A stretch of 64,000 nt of DNA from Aphrocallistes beatrix (GCA_963281255.1 OY725506.1:2151001-2215000); one strand, 5' to 3'. Shown: positions 31,505 to 43,043, numbered from the stretch's first letter. Program-made: numbers and translations. Notes: generated by a model from the letters alone, not told the origin.

Positions 31505-32563
31505 AGTATGAATCATTCGTAATATGCATTAATTAATGAATTTGTCAACTTACTTTATGATTGACTATCAATAGAGGTGCATTCACAATTTTTGAGATGA
31601 GATAGATGAAATTTAGAGACAGAACGAACAGAATTTAAAAATTGCGTGAATATCCCCCTGAAAGAGTTGTAAATTATAGACATTTGATAAATAGTGTCCA
31701 CAGAATGAAATTGAAGCAATTTTGCTGATTATATTAGTTCTTAAAATTCTTTCAAGCAAAAATAGGTCCAAAGGAAAAGTGTACGCAGCCCAAAAGTTGA
31801 ATCCCCCAGGGACTAAGGTCTAAAATATAAAGGTCTAGGAGAACTAATAACATTTTAGTCAACAAAATATTGCTCTTACTTATGATATTTCATCACAATA
31901 TAATATCTTCCTTCATACTAATTGAAATATATTTATAGTAAATCCATATATACAAAATAAACTATGCATCCACATTGAAATGTCTTGACAATCAACAGCA
32001 TCAATAATCCAAAATCACAGTAACGAATAAGTAGAAAAAGTGAAATCAATCGAATACAACTGGCGTTCGATAATATTATGATCCTAATTCCTATTTTTCC
32101 TCAACTGTGATTGATGCAGTAACTCTATATTAAAAATGAACCTTATACGATAGTGAATCTAGATATAGCCATTTTATGGATTGAGTTCCAGCAGAAATAT
32201 CCTCAAAAATGGTAGGAATAAACAAAGCAATAAATTTCAATCTAAAATCACCCTTAATCTAAGACCCATTATAAAAGAGTTCCAACGGAAGCTGGTCATG
32301 ACATATTTATTGATAAATTGGAATTTACAAAAATATGATCTAGGTGGATCACACGTTCTCTCACTAGATCTCAAAAATATCGTCGAGTTATTAGTGTAAA
32401 AAAACTCTCCAAATAAAAGAATGCACTGGTAATGAGACCTGGATACGATAAACCGCTATCCAGGAAAAGAAATAAAGTATGGGTATTTAAAGGAGAGGCG
32501 CCTCTAGCTAGTAACGAGGCATAATTTCATGGAACATAAGGTGTTATACTCAATTTTCACATT
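31505..32563. other. Unassigned intronic DNA
   Basis: AT-rich with no gene, terminal repeats or tandem repeats that I can support. The 72-codon + frame at 32181-32399 lacks recognisable motifs. Confidence 0.5.
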
Positions 32564-32571
32564 GTCTACAT

Positions 32572-33089
32572 CAGTGGTTCTCAACCGGGAGTGCGAGGGA
32601 CGATTCTGGGGGGTGCGAGAAAGTATAGCCACTTGATTAATATTTACTGAGTAATAACAAATTTGATCAATTTTGCCTACTCAATGAAGTGCATTGTTTA
32701 GCTTTAGCACATTTTATTGTATTCTTGGAAGTGCTTTTTCAAAATCATATGGGCATGCCTAATTTCCAGGACGGGACGGGACCGTCCCGGAAAATCTAGA
32801 TACCTAATTTCCGGGAATTAGGTATCTTAACCCGTCCCGTCCCGAATATTAGGCATCTTAATCCGTCCGTCCCGGAAATTAGGTACCTTTTCTGTCCCGT
32901 CCCGGAGAATAGGCATCTTGACTCGTCCCGTCCCGGAAATTAGGCATGCCCAAATCATATAATGTGTAAATCAAGGCATTTTATTGAATAGGCGTAATGA
33001 CGCTACCTTTATATTAAAAAGGGGTGTGAGATTTGATTTCGAAAAATGAAGGGGGTACGGAAGTCTAGTAAGAAGGTTAAGAAACATTG
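32572..33089. mobile_element. hAT MITE, 518 bp, with perfect 8-bp target duplication
   Basis: Left end CAGTGGTTCTCAACC, right end GGTTAAGAAACATTG, flanked by GTCTACAT at 32564-32571 and 33090-33097. CAGTGGTTCTCAACC is the classic Charlie-type hAT terminus. A second MITE is nested at 32751-32951. Confidence 0.93.
32751..32951. mobile_element. Nested 201-bp MITE of GGGACGGGAC repeats
   Basis: Starts GGGCATGCCTAATTTCC and ends with its inverse GGAAATTAGGCATGCCC. Flanked by the 9-bp direct repeat AAATCATAT (32742-32750, 32952-32960), so it inserted into the hAT MITE. The interior is four or five units of about 35 bp combining TAGG(C/T)A(T/C)CTTAA with CCCGTCCCGTCCCGG, GC-rich against an AT-rich background. 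No coding frame. A 9-bp duplication suggests a Mutator-like origin but hAT (8 bp) is not excluded. Confidence 0.85.
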
Positions 33090-33140
33090 GTCTACATCGT
33101 CCAGTTGCCAAGAAAACTATCCCCAAAGAAAGTACAATTG

Positions 33141-33316
33141 TGATGAACGAACTGGTACGAATCAAAGAAAGGTAGACTTTAGTTCGATAGAAATATAATT
33201 GAGATAAAACAGAGTATGAATTTGCTAAGTCCTAAATCTTATTCTACAAAGGGAGTCACTACGATAATTATGGTTGCACGAGATAGTAATCTAGCTCTCT
33301 AGTACAATCCATGACA
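33141..33316 (-). repeat. Gypsy 2 3' LTR
   Basis: 176 bp, TGATGAACG..CATGACA on the + strand (TG..CA ends). It pairs with 37415-37589. Confidence 0.9.
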
Positions 33317-33559
33317 TCATCTCCCTCCTAAACAAAACCGTTACGACCAATATACCGGAGTGCCAAACATATCCGGCTCCTTGCGTATCTTAGATGAACG
33401 TCGTAAAAACTTGTCTGTTCAGGAGATCCCTCTTTGCGCGACTCATCCCTTAACGCGTTATATTCTTCCTCATCGCTCGTTAGTTGTGACTGAGACTGTG
33501 TATCCCTAACCTGTGTTGTTCTCTACGGTTCTGCGCACTATTGTCCAGATTCCGGTTCA

Positions 33560-34753
33560 TCATCTCCCTCGAGACTGTGTAACGCTTCCGTAGGGGACTC
33601 AGGAACTACTTTGAAATTATTGAGATGAACCCAAGAATACCTGCTTCCTCTTCTAATCTTTACATTAGGATACCTCAGATCATGCACTATGTAAGGACCC
33701 ATGTACGTCGGTGCAAGTCCATCCCCCCGTGGAAAGTTCCTAAGCAGATATTTTGCCCCGTGCTAAAGTATGTAGGCTTATCCATAGCATTTCTGTCGTA
33801 GTACCTTTTGGATTGGGCCTTTGCGCAAGCTGTATTCCCTGTCACTTTCCTTACTTTCTCTCCTCATCTGACTTTATTTGGGTCGTCGATACTCGTGTTG
33901 TTAAGATCTCTTACGATTTGATCCATCGGTATCTTAATTTTTTGGTCAATTAGTCTTATCCAGCTTATGCTCCGCGAGGAAATAGCGCACAGCCTGCTTT
34001 ACACTCTCGATCGCACGTTCCGCCTGCCAGTCACCCTGGGGATGATAAACCGATGAATGCTTCTTGTCTATCCCAAATTTCGTACACATTTCCTGGATAA
34101 CTCTCCGTCAACGTTCCTCTCCTGATCCGTTAAAAGGGACTCTGGTATACCATACATATACAACTACGCATTTTCTAATCCACTCTGCACGAACTCCGCT
34201 GTCTGGTCTCGCATAACTAAGATTTCGACGAACTTCGAGAATAAGTCTACGATTATCAGCATACAACGATAGCCCTCAGCGCCCCAAGTAGCAATGTGAT
34301 ATCAGCTGCGATCGCTCTTGTTGGTTCTGGGCGATCTAAAATGATTGGCTTTAACGGTTCTTTCTTCTTCGTAGACATTTTATTCTCGAGGCACACTACA
34401 CACGCTCTGCAACAATGTTCCACGTTTTTCTTCATTCCAATCCAGTAAAAACGATCTCGCAAATACACGTAAGTATTTTCTATTCCAGCATGCGTGACCC
34501 GGTGTGCTATCTTTGTAACTCCTGTTCTTCTGCTCCGCGGCACGACCAATGCACTCTTCCGAAAAAGCCATCCTTCCCCTTCTACTCTCATTCCTTCTTG
34601 CTTCATAAATGGCCCAAACGTCATCTCTCCCCTTTCTCGCAACTGCTTGACTGCTCTCGCGATGCTCTGATCATTGAGCTGACTCTTCACTAAATCGTTC
34701 CGCAACGTGTTCAATTCTTGATCCAAAACATATACACATATTTCAAACTTCAT
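33560..34753 (-). pseudogene. Gypsy 2 integrase remnant
   Basis: The zinc-binding HHCC is intact (HRVTHAGIENT..CCRACVVCLENK). The first catalytic Asp lies in AIAADITLL. Beyond 34256 the frame is broken by indels and stops, but LIIVDLFSKFVEIL, LLTDQERNVDGE (second Asp) and GDWQAERAIESVK (Glu) can be read, as can the C-terminal GPYIVHDLRYPNV and YSWVHLNN. Closely related to the integrase at 6971-8341. Confidence 0.85.
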
Positions 34754-35469
34754 TCGTCACTAACCGCTTCATCCATGTTCCCCGGTATCCGACTCAAATA
34801 GTCCGCCGCTCCATTATCATGGCCACTTCGAAAACGAATTTCATAGTTAATCGGTTCTAATTCATGAATCCAACTAGCGTACTTGCTCCTTGGATCCCTT
34901 CGTTGCCTCAACCACTTCAATGGGTGGTGATCAGTGATTAGCACGACTTTATCCGCGGCTTATAAATAAACCTTCCATTTCCTTAGCACCATAACTACTG
35001 CGTAGGTTTTCAATTCTCCAGCTGAATACTTCCGTTGTGCATCATTCAACTTACTAGAGAAAAACTCCAGAATTCTCTTTTTGCCACTTCCATCGTCTTG
35101 GGTGAGTACCACACCAACTGCAATACCTGACGCATCATTTCCACGCAAAATGGAATCTTCCAATCTGGGAAAACCAAATGTTGAGGCTCCGTTACCAGAT
35201 ATGCTCTGGAAACTTAAAAGTTCGCATTCTTCCGTCCAATGCCACATAACGTCCTTATTCGTAAACGCATATAGTTGGTCCGCTATAGCTGACAGGCTAG
35301 GGATATAATCGCTGTACCAATTGAATAACCCCATAAACTGAACCACCTCGTTCTTCGACTGAGGCCGCGGGATTTGCGAAATATTCAACAACGTTGACGA
35401 GAGTGGGCGTCTACCCTCACTCGAGAATAAGTGACCTAAGAAATCTACTTTCTGTATCCAAAAGCACAC
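34750..35469 (-). pseudogene. Gypsy 2 RT connection and RNase H
   Basis: VDFLGHLFSSEGRRPLSS, then VVQFMGLFNWYSDYI, then RNase H: LRGNDASGIAVGVVLTQ (TDAS changed to NDAS, loss of a hydroxyl residue next to the metal-binding Asp), YSAGELKTYAVVMVLRKW, and in a new frame ITDHHPLKWLRQRRDP..NGAADYLSRIP. One frame change near 34950. Confidence 0.85.
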
Positions 35470-36170
35470 TTTTCAATCCGCAGCTGGATCTCGGTGTTGT
35501 TAAATCTGCACAGAGTTTCGTCCAGGTGATGTACATGACTCTCGATGTCGGGTGAATGAACACATGTGTCGTCCACAAAGGCCTGGGCATTCAAGCATCC
35601 CTGAAGAGCTTGATCGACTGCCCTCTGGTACGTTGCCTGGGAGTTAGATAACCAATTGGCATTCGGTTGAACTCGATTTGTCCCCGTGTGGACACAAATC
35701 CCGCGCATTTGGCATAGGGTAAGCATCCTTTTTCGAAAGATCATTTAAATCGCGAATAATCCACGGCAAAATGATGTGATCCGTCCTTCTTCTTGACTAA
35801 AATAACACGGCTGGCACACGGTGAAACCGAAGGACGAACGATTCCATTGCGCAGCATTTAATCTATCTGTCGTGATATCTTAGCCTCTATTTCAGGGGAT
35901 ACAGGGAGAGGGCGGTGCCAGACAGGTCGCTCATCCAGTAACGTTATGAGGTGTGCCGATGTCCTGATTTCACGACGGCTCTTGGGATTTTCTGCAAAAA
36001 GTTCCTTCCACTTATATAGGACCCTGTTAATCACCTCACGTCCCTTCAGAGGCTATTGTGGATTTATATCAAACCTCATCTTTGAGTTACTCCTGCCGAC
36101 TTCGACTTCCATCAGCATTGCCTCAGCCCTAGTTACCGCTAGTCTCCCACAGGCTGCAGCCAGATACGGC
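35470..36170 (-). pseudogene. Gypsy 2 reverse transcriptase remnant
   Basis: Reads WHRPLPVSPEIEAKISRQID, a stop, IVRPSVSPCASRVILVKKKD, FAVDYSRF, then after a frame change YQRAVDQALQGCLNAQ and the catalytic AFVDDTCVHSP (FVDD form of the YxDD box). At least two frameshifts and one stop. Confidence 0.82.
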
Positions 36171-36178
36171 TTCTAATA

Positions 36179-36622
36179 TCATCCCAACCTCACCCGTAAA
36201 TTCTCCCAATCAAAGGTAGTATCCTGATATAGCGCCAGAAACCTTCTTCTCAGGATAGCAGTCTTCGCCTTTGTATCCAACACTTCAATCTCGTGGTCTA
36301 CCTGATGAGAGTCTCCTAGTATGTCTATCGACACACGTGATATACCACATACCATTAGAGGTGCTCGTCCTAACCCATACACTCAATCATCCATCTCTAC
36401 GTATGGTATTTGCATTGCCTGCAAGGTTCCCTTATCCACCACTGAGGGCTCCGCCCCGACGTCTATCATTACTTTAATTGGCTGGTCATTCCATTTCACT
36501 GGTATCACCACCGCCGTGTCCCGAGAAAGGTTCTGTTGCGAATCCATTCGAAATACAATCCTATGTCCCTTTGCATTGGGACAATTTCGGATTTCATTTC
36601 CCTTTTCCCCGCACTGGGCCAT
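36179..36622 (-). pseudogene. Gypsy 2 zinc knuckle and aspartic protease remnant
   Basis: QCGEKGNEIRNCPNAKG is a CCHC-type nucleocapsid knuckle in which the His position reads Asn (GEKGNEI). The protease follows: IPVKWNDQPIKVMIDVGAEP, where the usual D-T/S-G active site reads DVG, predicting loss of activity; then ILRRRFLAL. One frame change at 36382. Confidence 0.75.
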
Positions 36623-37035
36623 GAAATGTCTTGTGGATTCACATATAAATGATCGGGCCTATCTGCTGGTTCTGGCTGCCTGGATACTTTTTGACCAATC
36701 TTTGCTTGTACTATATGTTACCTTGACCACGTTGCGCATCACGAGACCTATCACTGGATGTGATATATACTGAGGTGATTCACGGTCCGTGATGGAGTCT
36801 GTCGTCCTCACTAAGTCTTCATCGAGTACGGCAATTTTCCCTAGATCTCTAGAACCATAGTCCAGCGGAAAATCCATCTCTACTATCGCTGTCTTCACCC
36901 GAATCATGAACTGTCTATCTTCCTTGGTACCCCTACTTCACCCTGTCCATCGTACCAATCTCGCAGTGGCGGCTATACACTCAGGGGAAGCTGTGAAAAG
37001 AAAATATTGCAAGCCAGTACGGTCGTGGTATTTGC

Positions 37036-37338
37036 TTAGTGGGATAGATCATTCATACGGTAGATGAAATCATCTATCGTCTCGCCCGCCTGCCAGTCCG
37101 TCTTGCGTAAATCACGTAGCGACCGATGGGGGTCTTTCGGGGGATCGATCTGCTTTATCAACGTCTCAAATGCCGCTTTCAGATCTGTTGTTTTTCGGTT
37201 TTCATCAACCACCTCGATTTCTAGCTTACGTTCCGTGTAGCTACGATTTACATAACTAGGCAACATCTGCAACGCCTTTAAGACCCACCCTCTGTCGCTC
37301 TCGGTCCCGCCGTTGCCGCTTAAAAGAGGCGTTTCCAA
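37036..37338 (-). pseudogene. Gypsy 2 gag-like remnant
   Basis: A 100-codon frame (DRGWVLKALQMLPSYVNRSY, DLRKTDWQAGETIDDFIYRM) with the DxWQxxEtiddfiyR pattern of gypsy/Pao gag. A further piece (36659-36907) has no recognisable motif. Located just inside the 5' LTR. Confidence 0.65.
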
Positions 37339-37414
37339 TCTTCATTCTTTCATCCTTTTTGAGCGTGGGCACCGTATTTGCTTGTGCCATCCGAATAATC
37401 TCAATTATATTCAG

Positions 37415-37589
37415 TGATGAACGAACTGGTACGAATCAAAGAAAGGTAGACTTTAATTCAATAGAAATATAATTGAGATAAAACAAAGACTATGAATTTG
37501 CTAAGTCCTAAATCTCATTCTACAAAGGGAGTCACTACGATAATTATGGTTGCACGAGATAGTCTAGCTCTCTAGTACAATCCGTGACA
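37415..37589 (-). repeat. Gypsy 2 5' LTR
   Basis: 175 bp, TGATGAACG..CGTGACA on the + strand. Differences from the other LTR include G-to-A changes in TTTAGTTCGAT/TTTAATTCAAT and a 3-bp indel near AGATAGT(AAT)CTAGC. Confidence 0.9.
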
Positions 37590-37599
37590 CACTTACTGA

Positions 37600-38055
37600 A
37601 GAATTTAAGTCAATAATTGTTTACGGCGGTTGAAAAACACTAATGGGAGCAGAGACCAAAGTTAGGTACACGGGCCTAAGATTATTGCATGATAATGCAC
37701 GTCTGTACAACACAAAGCTGGTAAAGTCTAAAAAGGTCAATGTGCTAGAACGAGCCTACTCACCTAACTTTGTCCTCTTCGATTTCTGGTCCATTGCAAG
37801 GTTATAGAAAGACCTCAAGGCAAGCATTTTCAGAGCAGAATCGAACCAGGAAAAGCAGTTTGGAGATATCCATAAAAGCCATCCCACTCGAAAGACTAGA
37901 AAAATGTGTTTTTTGACTGGTACTTCAATTAAATTGATGGGTCATAGGTTAAGGATGATTATTTCTAGATAGTGTGAAAATGGTAGCTTGATATTCTGCA
38001 GAATTACATTACTACTAGATAAGGTTGGGTCGGGAACTTATTGAACGTATATTGG
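37600..38055 (+). pseudogene. Mariner transposase C-terminal fragment
   Basis: + strand: LRLLHDNARLYNTKLVKSKK (second catalytic Asp in HDNAR), YSPNFVLFDFWSIARL (third Asp expected at SPD reads Asn; the next Asp is retained), a stop, then a degraded tail. The end at 38025-38050 (GGGTCGGGAACTTATTGAACG) looks like the element terminus. Adjacent to the gypsy 5' LTR and 90 bp from PDI exon 2. Confidence 0.8.
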
Positions 38056-38145
38056 CAGAAGTAACTTAATACACATATCTAAAACAAAATTATACTAGTC
38101 CTCTATAGTAAAAGTAGATAAAATATAAAGAAAGGTAAATCTGAC

Positions 38146-38259
38146 CTAACTGATCCCAAATTGGAGCAAGAGCTTTACAGTGCCCACACCAAGGTGCATA
38201 GAACTCAACTAATGCCTTTTTAGACTCCCTATTGCTGATAATTTCATCGAAGTTTCCAC
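38146..38259 (-). CDS. P4HB: Protein disulfide isomerase, coding exon 2 (a' domain active site)
   Basis: A 114-bp exon (38 codons' worth) carrying the second active site of the PDI encoded by 57298-58411. The acceptor is a T-rich tract ending TTAATCTAG|GTGGAAAC. The split Gly codon (G from exon 1, GT here) restores VLTGGNFDEI, matching the VLVGKNF start of the a' domain in animal PDIs. The exon contains [19 protein letters not shown] with CGHC at residues 396-399 of the joined protein. The donor is TTAG|GTCAGA (phase 1), weaker than the exon 1 donor, and the reading frame runs on into the intron for only a few codons. The exon sits alone between introns of 19.0 and 12.3 kb. Frame, phase and homology all agree. 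Confidence 0.95.
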
Positions 38260-39026
38260 CTAGATTAAAAAAATACAATAAATAATTCTGAATTAATAAA
38301 ATTTGAACAGCATCTACAACGCAGTGCGTGCGAGCGCGAAGGGGGAGGTGAAGACTATCGACATGAGGTACCCTGAAGGTACTTATAACACTTTATTATT
38401 CTACCAGAACCATTGGTACAGCTTAAATCACAATGAATAAAAGGTTACAATAATGTAATCATTTAGGAATAGTAAGCATTTTAACCTTAAATACAATAGC
38501 AGATCATATTATGCTATAAATATGCGTCAATATTGATAAATCTATCAAAAATGTATATCAAAACAATAGTACTACTTACATTGTAAGTAAATTAAATTTA
38601 TTTTTCGAAATCTCATGATGCAGGCAATATGATGTGTCATCATCAACAAAACCAACATACTTCATTCTTTTATTTATGTGTTAGCAAACGATGTACACAT
38701 AATAATTAAAACAAGTTTGCTTCACACCCTCTGATAACGCCCCCCCCAGTAAAAACTGAGACGCCCTACAGGTCATTAGATAGAATATCAAAATATTGAT
38801 TGATTTTTCAACTCAAAACACTTTTTTTAGATGCAATCATAGAGGCAGTTGTGATTTAAATTTTTGCTGCGGTCGAGATAACAAGTATTTACACTCAATA
38901 TTACAATTCTCAATTAGCTGTTTGCGGGAAAGGTATACGAGAATCTAATAAATATAAGAATAATTATTCAGTGTTTACATTCTAAATCTTTCATGCTCAT
39001 TTGTAGTCAATACTTAATTTTTCAAG
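38260..39026. other. Unassigned intronic DNA
   Basis: Contains a short GC-rich stretch (GCGTGCGAGCGCGAAGGGGG, 38326-38350) in otherwise AT-rich sequence. No gene or repeat boundary that I can support. Confidence 0.4.
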
Positions 39027-39413
39027 ATAAAAGTTAAAAGTTAGTTTATAGATTTATATAGCCCCCGAAACAATGCTAATATGTTCTCAGGGGGTTTACA
39101 ATCTGGGTGAAGTGCCAAACCTACTGATAGTTGCTGACTGTGGTGAATGCAGCATGTGTGTATGTATATGATAGTGTTACAGAGAAAAGCTCGGCTAACA
39201 GTAGACAAGAAAGATAGCTCCTGACTTAACTTTACCTTTAAACGAGATGAATACCCTTAGTGCTTTCAGCTCACTAAGGTTTTGCAATAGTGTAGGCTCA
39301 GATTACATTACCGAAGCAATGTAATTGAGAGTAAATGCAAATGACTAGAGCGAGGTTAGAACCCGTGACCTAAGTCTTAGTATTCAAACGCCTTAACTAC
39401 TGCACCACCCAAG
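39027..39413 (-). repeat. tRNA-derived SINE, copy 2
   Basis: Full-length match to 20463-20863 in the same orientation: B box GGTTCTAACC on the minus strand at 39353-39362, head ending GGGTGGTGCAGTAGTTAAGG, 3' hairpin at 39060-39100. GATAAAA occurs at both edges and may be the target duplication. Confidence 0.85.
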
Positions 39414-40749
39414 TAGAAGGTAGGATAAAAATCAAAACATTTCATATACTATATAATATTTTCTTGCAAAAAACTTTCAATTTTGAGTAATTTTTCTCAG
39501 AATTTGATGAATTATGAATTACTCGAATTATTCGAATAATTCATTAATTCGTGAATTAGTCAACTTAGCTATACATAAAGCCTCACAGGAACTTGAGGAT
39601 TTGGACCAGGGATGCGGAGAAAATCCGAACAATAAAAATGAATAATACCTCACCCAATGGTTTAAACTATTAATTGTAGATGTAATAACATATTCTAATA
39701 ACGAACTCACCCTATAAAATGAATACTTACTCATTTTGACACCTCATTTTAATTAGAAATTAACAATATTAAGAATATTAAATTTAACTTTTAGCACCAA
39801 GGAATCACTTTTAAGCACAATGAATCACTTATAGCACTAACTAACATTTAGATTTCAAGAATGGAAGGATAACACGACTTTCAAGTCAAACGTGGAGTTA
39901 GTTTTGCAAAGCTTTTTAGTATTATATAGCATTTGGATGTGTCTCGAAAAGAGGCAAGTGTATTTTCAAATATCAAAATTTCTCGCTATATACATAAAAG
40001 AAAATATTTTTTAAATCGGACAATCAGTTCAAAAGTTATAATCAAATGATCATGCAGTATGAACAAATTTTACAGAATTCGCGGTCGGTTGAAATACCAC
40101 AACTTCTCAACTCCTTTCTCCTTAGATGCAAGCACGCACGATGCTTCTTTTTTAATGCAACAAAGCTGTACTGTTATGTACAGGGTGTAACAAAAATCTT
40201 GGCCGGTTGTGAATAGTTGTAAGCCTAATGGTAATGGGAATGAAAAGTGTCACAAAGTGACATAGATTGAGAAAAATTCAACTTATGATTAAATATAGCA
40301 ATACGTATAAAGCTTCGCTGAGTAATTCGAATGTGTACGTAGAATATGAATTTGAAATCGAAATTACTGTATTTGTTGCAGTTTGGTTACTTTTCTTTTC
40401 ACGAATAGACCCACTTAATATTAGTAGTCCTACCGTAAAAGTTTCTAAAGTGCCATCAAGGCGCTCGTTAGAAGCAAATATTTTACTGGAAGGCAAGCTC
40501 CCAGACCCCTCCAATTTATATATTTGCGTTTCCCAGCAGGCACAATATTGTTGAAGGCTCACCATATGAGAGTACTTTTTTATAAATTAACCGGTTACCG
40601 AAAGTGATAATGGAAAATCGTCAAGCTAGTTCCATGATTTAAGATATAGTTATGCATCCTAATATCAAAAAATATAAATAGGTGTATGTGTACTTCAGCA
40701 AATATGAACCTAAAATGAGGACGAAATTGATGTCTCTAATAGATTACTA
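39414..40749. other. Unassigned intronic DNA
   Basis: Includes a GAATTATTCGAATAATTC-type cluster (39510-39560) and a TACAGGGTGTAACAAAAATC mariner-like end near 40178. The two opposite 95-codon frames at 40267-40565 mirror each other and show no motif. Confidence 0.4.
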
Positions 40750-40904
40750 CACTAACTGGACAAAAGTATTTGTACACTACAAGATTCGAAATCTTCACAT
40801 TCGAATTAGTAATAGTTGAAGATTTCTAATACATTGCTCAACTCAATGGGTAAAATTATCAACCTGTGGCGCAAGAGGTAGTACATCAACATAATGTATC
40901 CTTA

Positions 40905-41560
40905 CTATTAAAACTCGATTAATGTTTGTTTGTTTGTGAATATATATCTGTAACGAAATGATTGAAGAAACTGCAAGGCACAGAAAGCTGATTTTTGGCA
41001 TGTGGCTCTTTTGGCTATGGCTCCACTAAGTTATGAGTTCAGAGCAAAACACCGACTCATCATGGAATTATGACGTCATTTTAACATTTTTAAAAGTTAA
41101 GCAATAAAGTTATTCGAGCATAACTCAGTCATTATAGGTGACAAGCGCGCTTCGCTTGCTTGCGTAAATAACATCTCTAAATACGTCTGTCCTATTGTTA
41201 TAATCGACATCGCACGAAAAATCACCAAATATATCAATTTATAAATTTTGATGAGTAATGATGACGTCATAACAGTGATGAGTCAACACTTTTTGATGAT
41301 AGTTGCATCATATGTGAGGTATGCTAGTATACAGATTATATTAAAATTTCAGCCTTCTATCTCCCATAATAGCTGAGTTATGCTCGAATAACTGTATTGT
41401 TTAACTTTTAAAAATGTGACTATGACGTCATAATTCCATGATGAGTCGACATTTTGCTCTGAACTCAGAACTTAGTGGAGCCATAGCCAAAAGACTCCCA
41501 CATGCCTAAATCAGCTTTCTGTGCCCGGCAGTTTCTTCAATCAATTCGTTGCAGAGATAT
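40905..41560. repeat. GC-hairpin repeat, two copies head to head
   Basis: 40905-41140 is a reversed 3' part (starting CCTTACTATTAAAACTCGAT, the inverse of the family end). 41141-41560 is a forward copy starting ACAAGCGCGCTTCGCTTGC, with the paired hairpins deleted, running to CAATCAATTCGTTGCAG. Confidence 0.7.
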
Positions 41561-41565
41561 ATATA

Positions 41566-42045
41566 CACTACGTACCCTACCAAAAGTATTCGTACACCTC
41601 AATATTTCCCATTAAAATAGTACTAAATGCGTCTATTACTGAACTGTCATGCAGTTAAACTAGACGAGATACAGTATATTTGATTTTAGATTCATATTCT
41701 ACGCATTTGAATTATCTATTTTAGAGTTTTCAAATCAATTAAGTTTTAACTATGCCGAAATTTATCATCCTGTGCTACCCTGTGTCACCTATCACCATCT
41801 GCTACAATGGTTGAGACTCTAGAAAAGTGGTACATGGTGGCACAGGTCGGTAATTTTAACCTTGGCAATTAGCAATTGATTTGAAACTTCGAATATAGGT
41901 AATTCAAATGCGTAGAATACGAATCTGAAATCAAATATACTATATCTCTTATAATTTAACTGCATGATCATTCTTTAATATTGCCATTTTAGTACTATAT
42001 TAATGGGAAATATTGAGGTGTACGAATACTTTTGGTAGGGCAGTA
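41566..42045. mobile_element. Intact Tc1-like MITE, 480 bp
   Basis: CCCTACCAAAAGTATTCGTA with inverse at the right end. Left TA present; the right side runs into a TA repeat. Nearly identical to 20047-20932 without its SINE. Confidence 0.85.
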
Positions 42046-42059
42046 TATATATATACATA

Positions 42060-42665
42060 GGGCATTCCAAAAGTTCTCGTCCCAAATATGTCTTTCAAAT
42101 GAGAATAAATTTAGGATATTTTCAATTTGTCCATTGTATTCCTTAGGGGATCAGCTTCCAATTTATATATTGGTTTATTTAAAAGGACAAGTATTGTGGT
42201 TCCTATATTATATTTTTATGCATCGGTTTAGGGTAGTGTCGAAAAGTTGGAATCTTCCCATTGAAAATGCCTTAAAACTAAATTTGGAGAATAAAAGTTG
42301 TGAAAATCGTAGAATAAGGTCATTAAAAGGTGAAATAATTAAGAACCAATGTGAAAAAGTAATCGGGAGGTGTTCAATAGTATTGCTCGTGTTGAAAAAA
42401 TATCATGCCACTTTTCGTGGATTTTTGTCTATTTTCGCCACTCAAAAAGTGGGACAAAAATGGTAGTAAACCACTTCAAAACACAATTATTCCCTCATCC
42501 TCAAACGAGTATAATACTTCAGAGAATTCAATCTATATGTTAGTTGATGCGTAGAATTGGATGGCGGGATCAGTTTTAATCTAAATCTGCTCAGAACTGA
42601 AATATATCAAAGGGAACCCTAAAATCACGTTCAAAGGCAGTTTTTTGAGTCTTGTTTTGTTATTC
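42060..42665. repeat. Mariner-type MITE, rearranged copy
   Basis: TTGTCCATTGTATTCCTTAG and GTATTGTGGTTCCTATAT match the left arm of 30745-31502. The middle (GGAATCTTCCCATTGAAAAT, AAGTAATCGGGAGGTGTTCA) is inverted relative to it. The 144-codon frame across it is accidental. Confidence 0.6.
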
Positions 42666-43043
42666 GCGACTCGTTCCCTCGACTATTCGCGGTTTTCGTT
42701 ACTCTCTTCAGTAGTTTCATGGGCTACCATAAGTCTATAACCTTATACGTATCTCCATATTATCCTGGCAATAGCATTTACTGTTTCTATTGCTCTATAC
42801 TAATACTAGACTATATTGTTTCTACGTATACTTATAATTTTATACTAAATAATTATATCATGCATAAAAGGAAGTTTTTTCTTCATGAATAGACCCATTT
42901 TAGTAATATATGGATGTGAGATAATGAAGCGTACAAATACTTTTGTCCGAGTAGTGTATACAGTAAAGAACGAGCAACTAAGGTCACAGTAGAGAAAAAT
43001 CACAGTAGAGAAAAATAAGCGCTAAAACATATGGCATTTCAAC

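Larger units (their letters stand above)
33141..37589 (-). mobile_element. Ty3/gypsy retrotransposon 2, both LTRs present, 4.45 kb
   Basis: Minus-strand element with LTRs at both ends, a gag-like frame, zinc knuckle, protease, RT, RNase H and integrase in gypsy order. The purine-rich tract AGGAGGGAGATGA sits beside the 3' LTR (33317-33330). Many frameshifts and stops make it non-autonomous. The LTRs differ by about five substitutions and two small indels in 176 bp, so insertion was fairly recent compared with its neighbours. I could not match a target duplication (AATTG left, CACTT right). Confidence 0.9.
25797..38145 (-). other. PDI intron 2 (12,349 bp, phase 1)
   Basis: Donor GTCAGA at 38145 and acceptor TTTTAG ending at 25797. 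It contains a 4.4-kb gypsy element in the same orientation as the gene, mariner fragments, a hairpin repeat and five or more MITEs. No additional PDI exon is seen. Confidence 0.9.
40750..42956. mobile_element. Tc1-like MITE nest
   Basis: Outer ends CACTAACTGGACAAAAGTAT and inverse ATACTTTTGTCCGAGTAGTG with TA on each side. Inside lie a GC-hairpin repeat (40905-41560), an intact Tc1 MITE (41566-42045) and a mariner-type MITE fragment (42060-42665). The left interior is shared with 51076-51440. Confidence 0.6.

Noticed and set aside
40267-40565. Two mirrored 95-codon frames
   Set aside because: Opposite-strand frames of the same stretch with no motif in either; probably chance.
42032-42466. 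144-codon + strand frame as a gene
   Set aside because: It crosses the end of a Tc1 MITE and a rearranged mariner-type MITE and has no homology.
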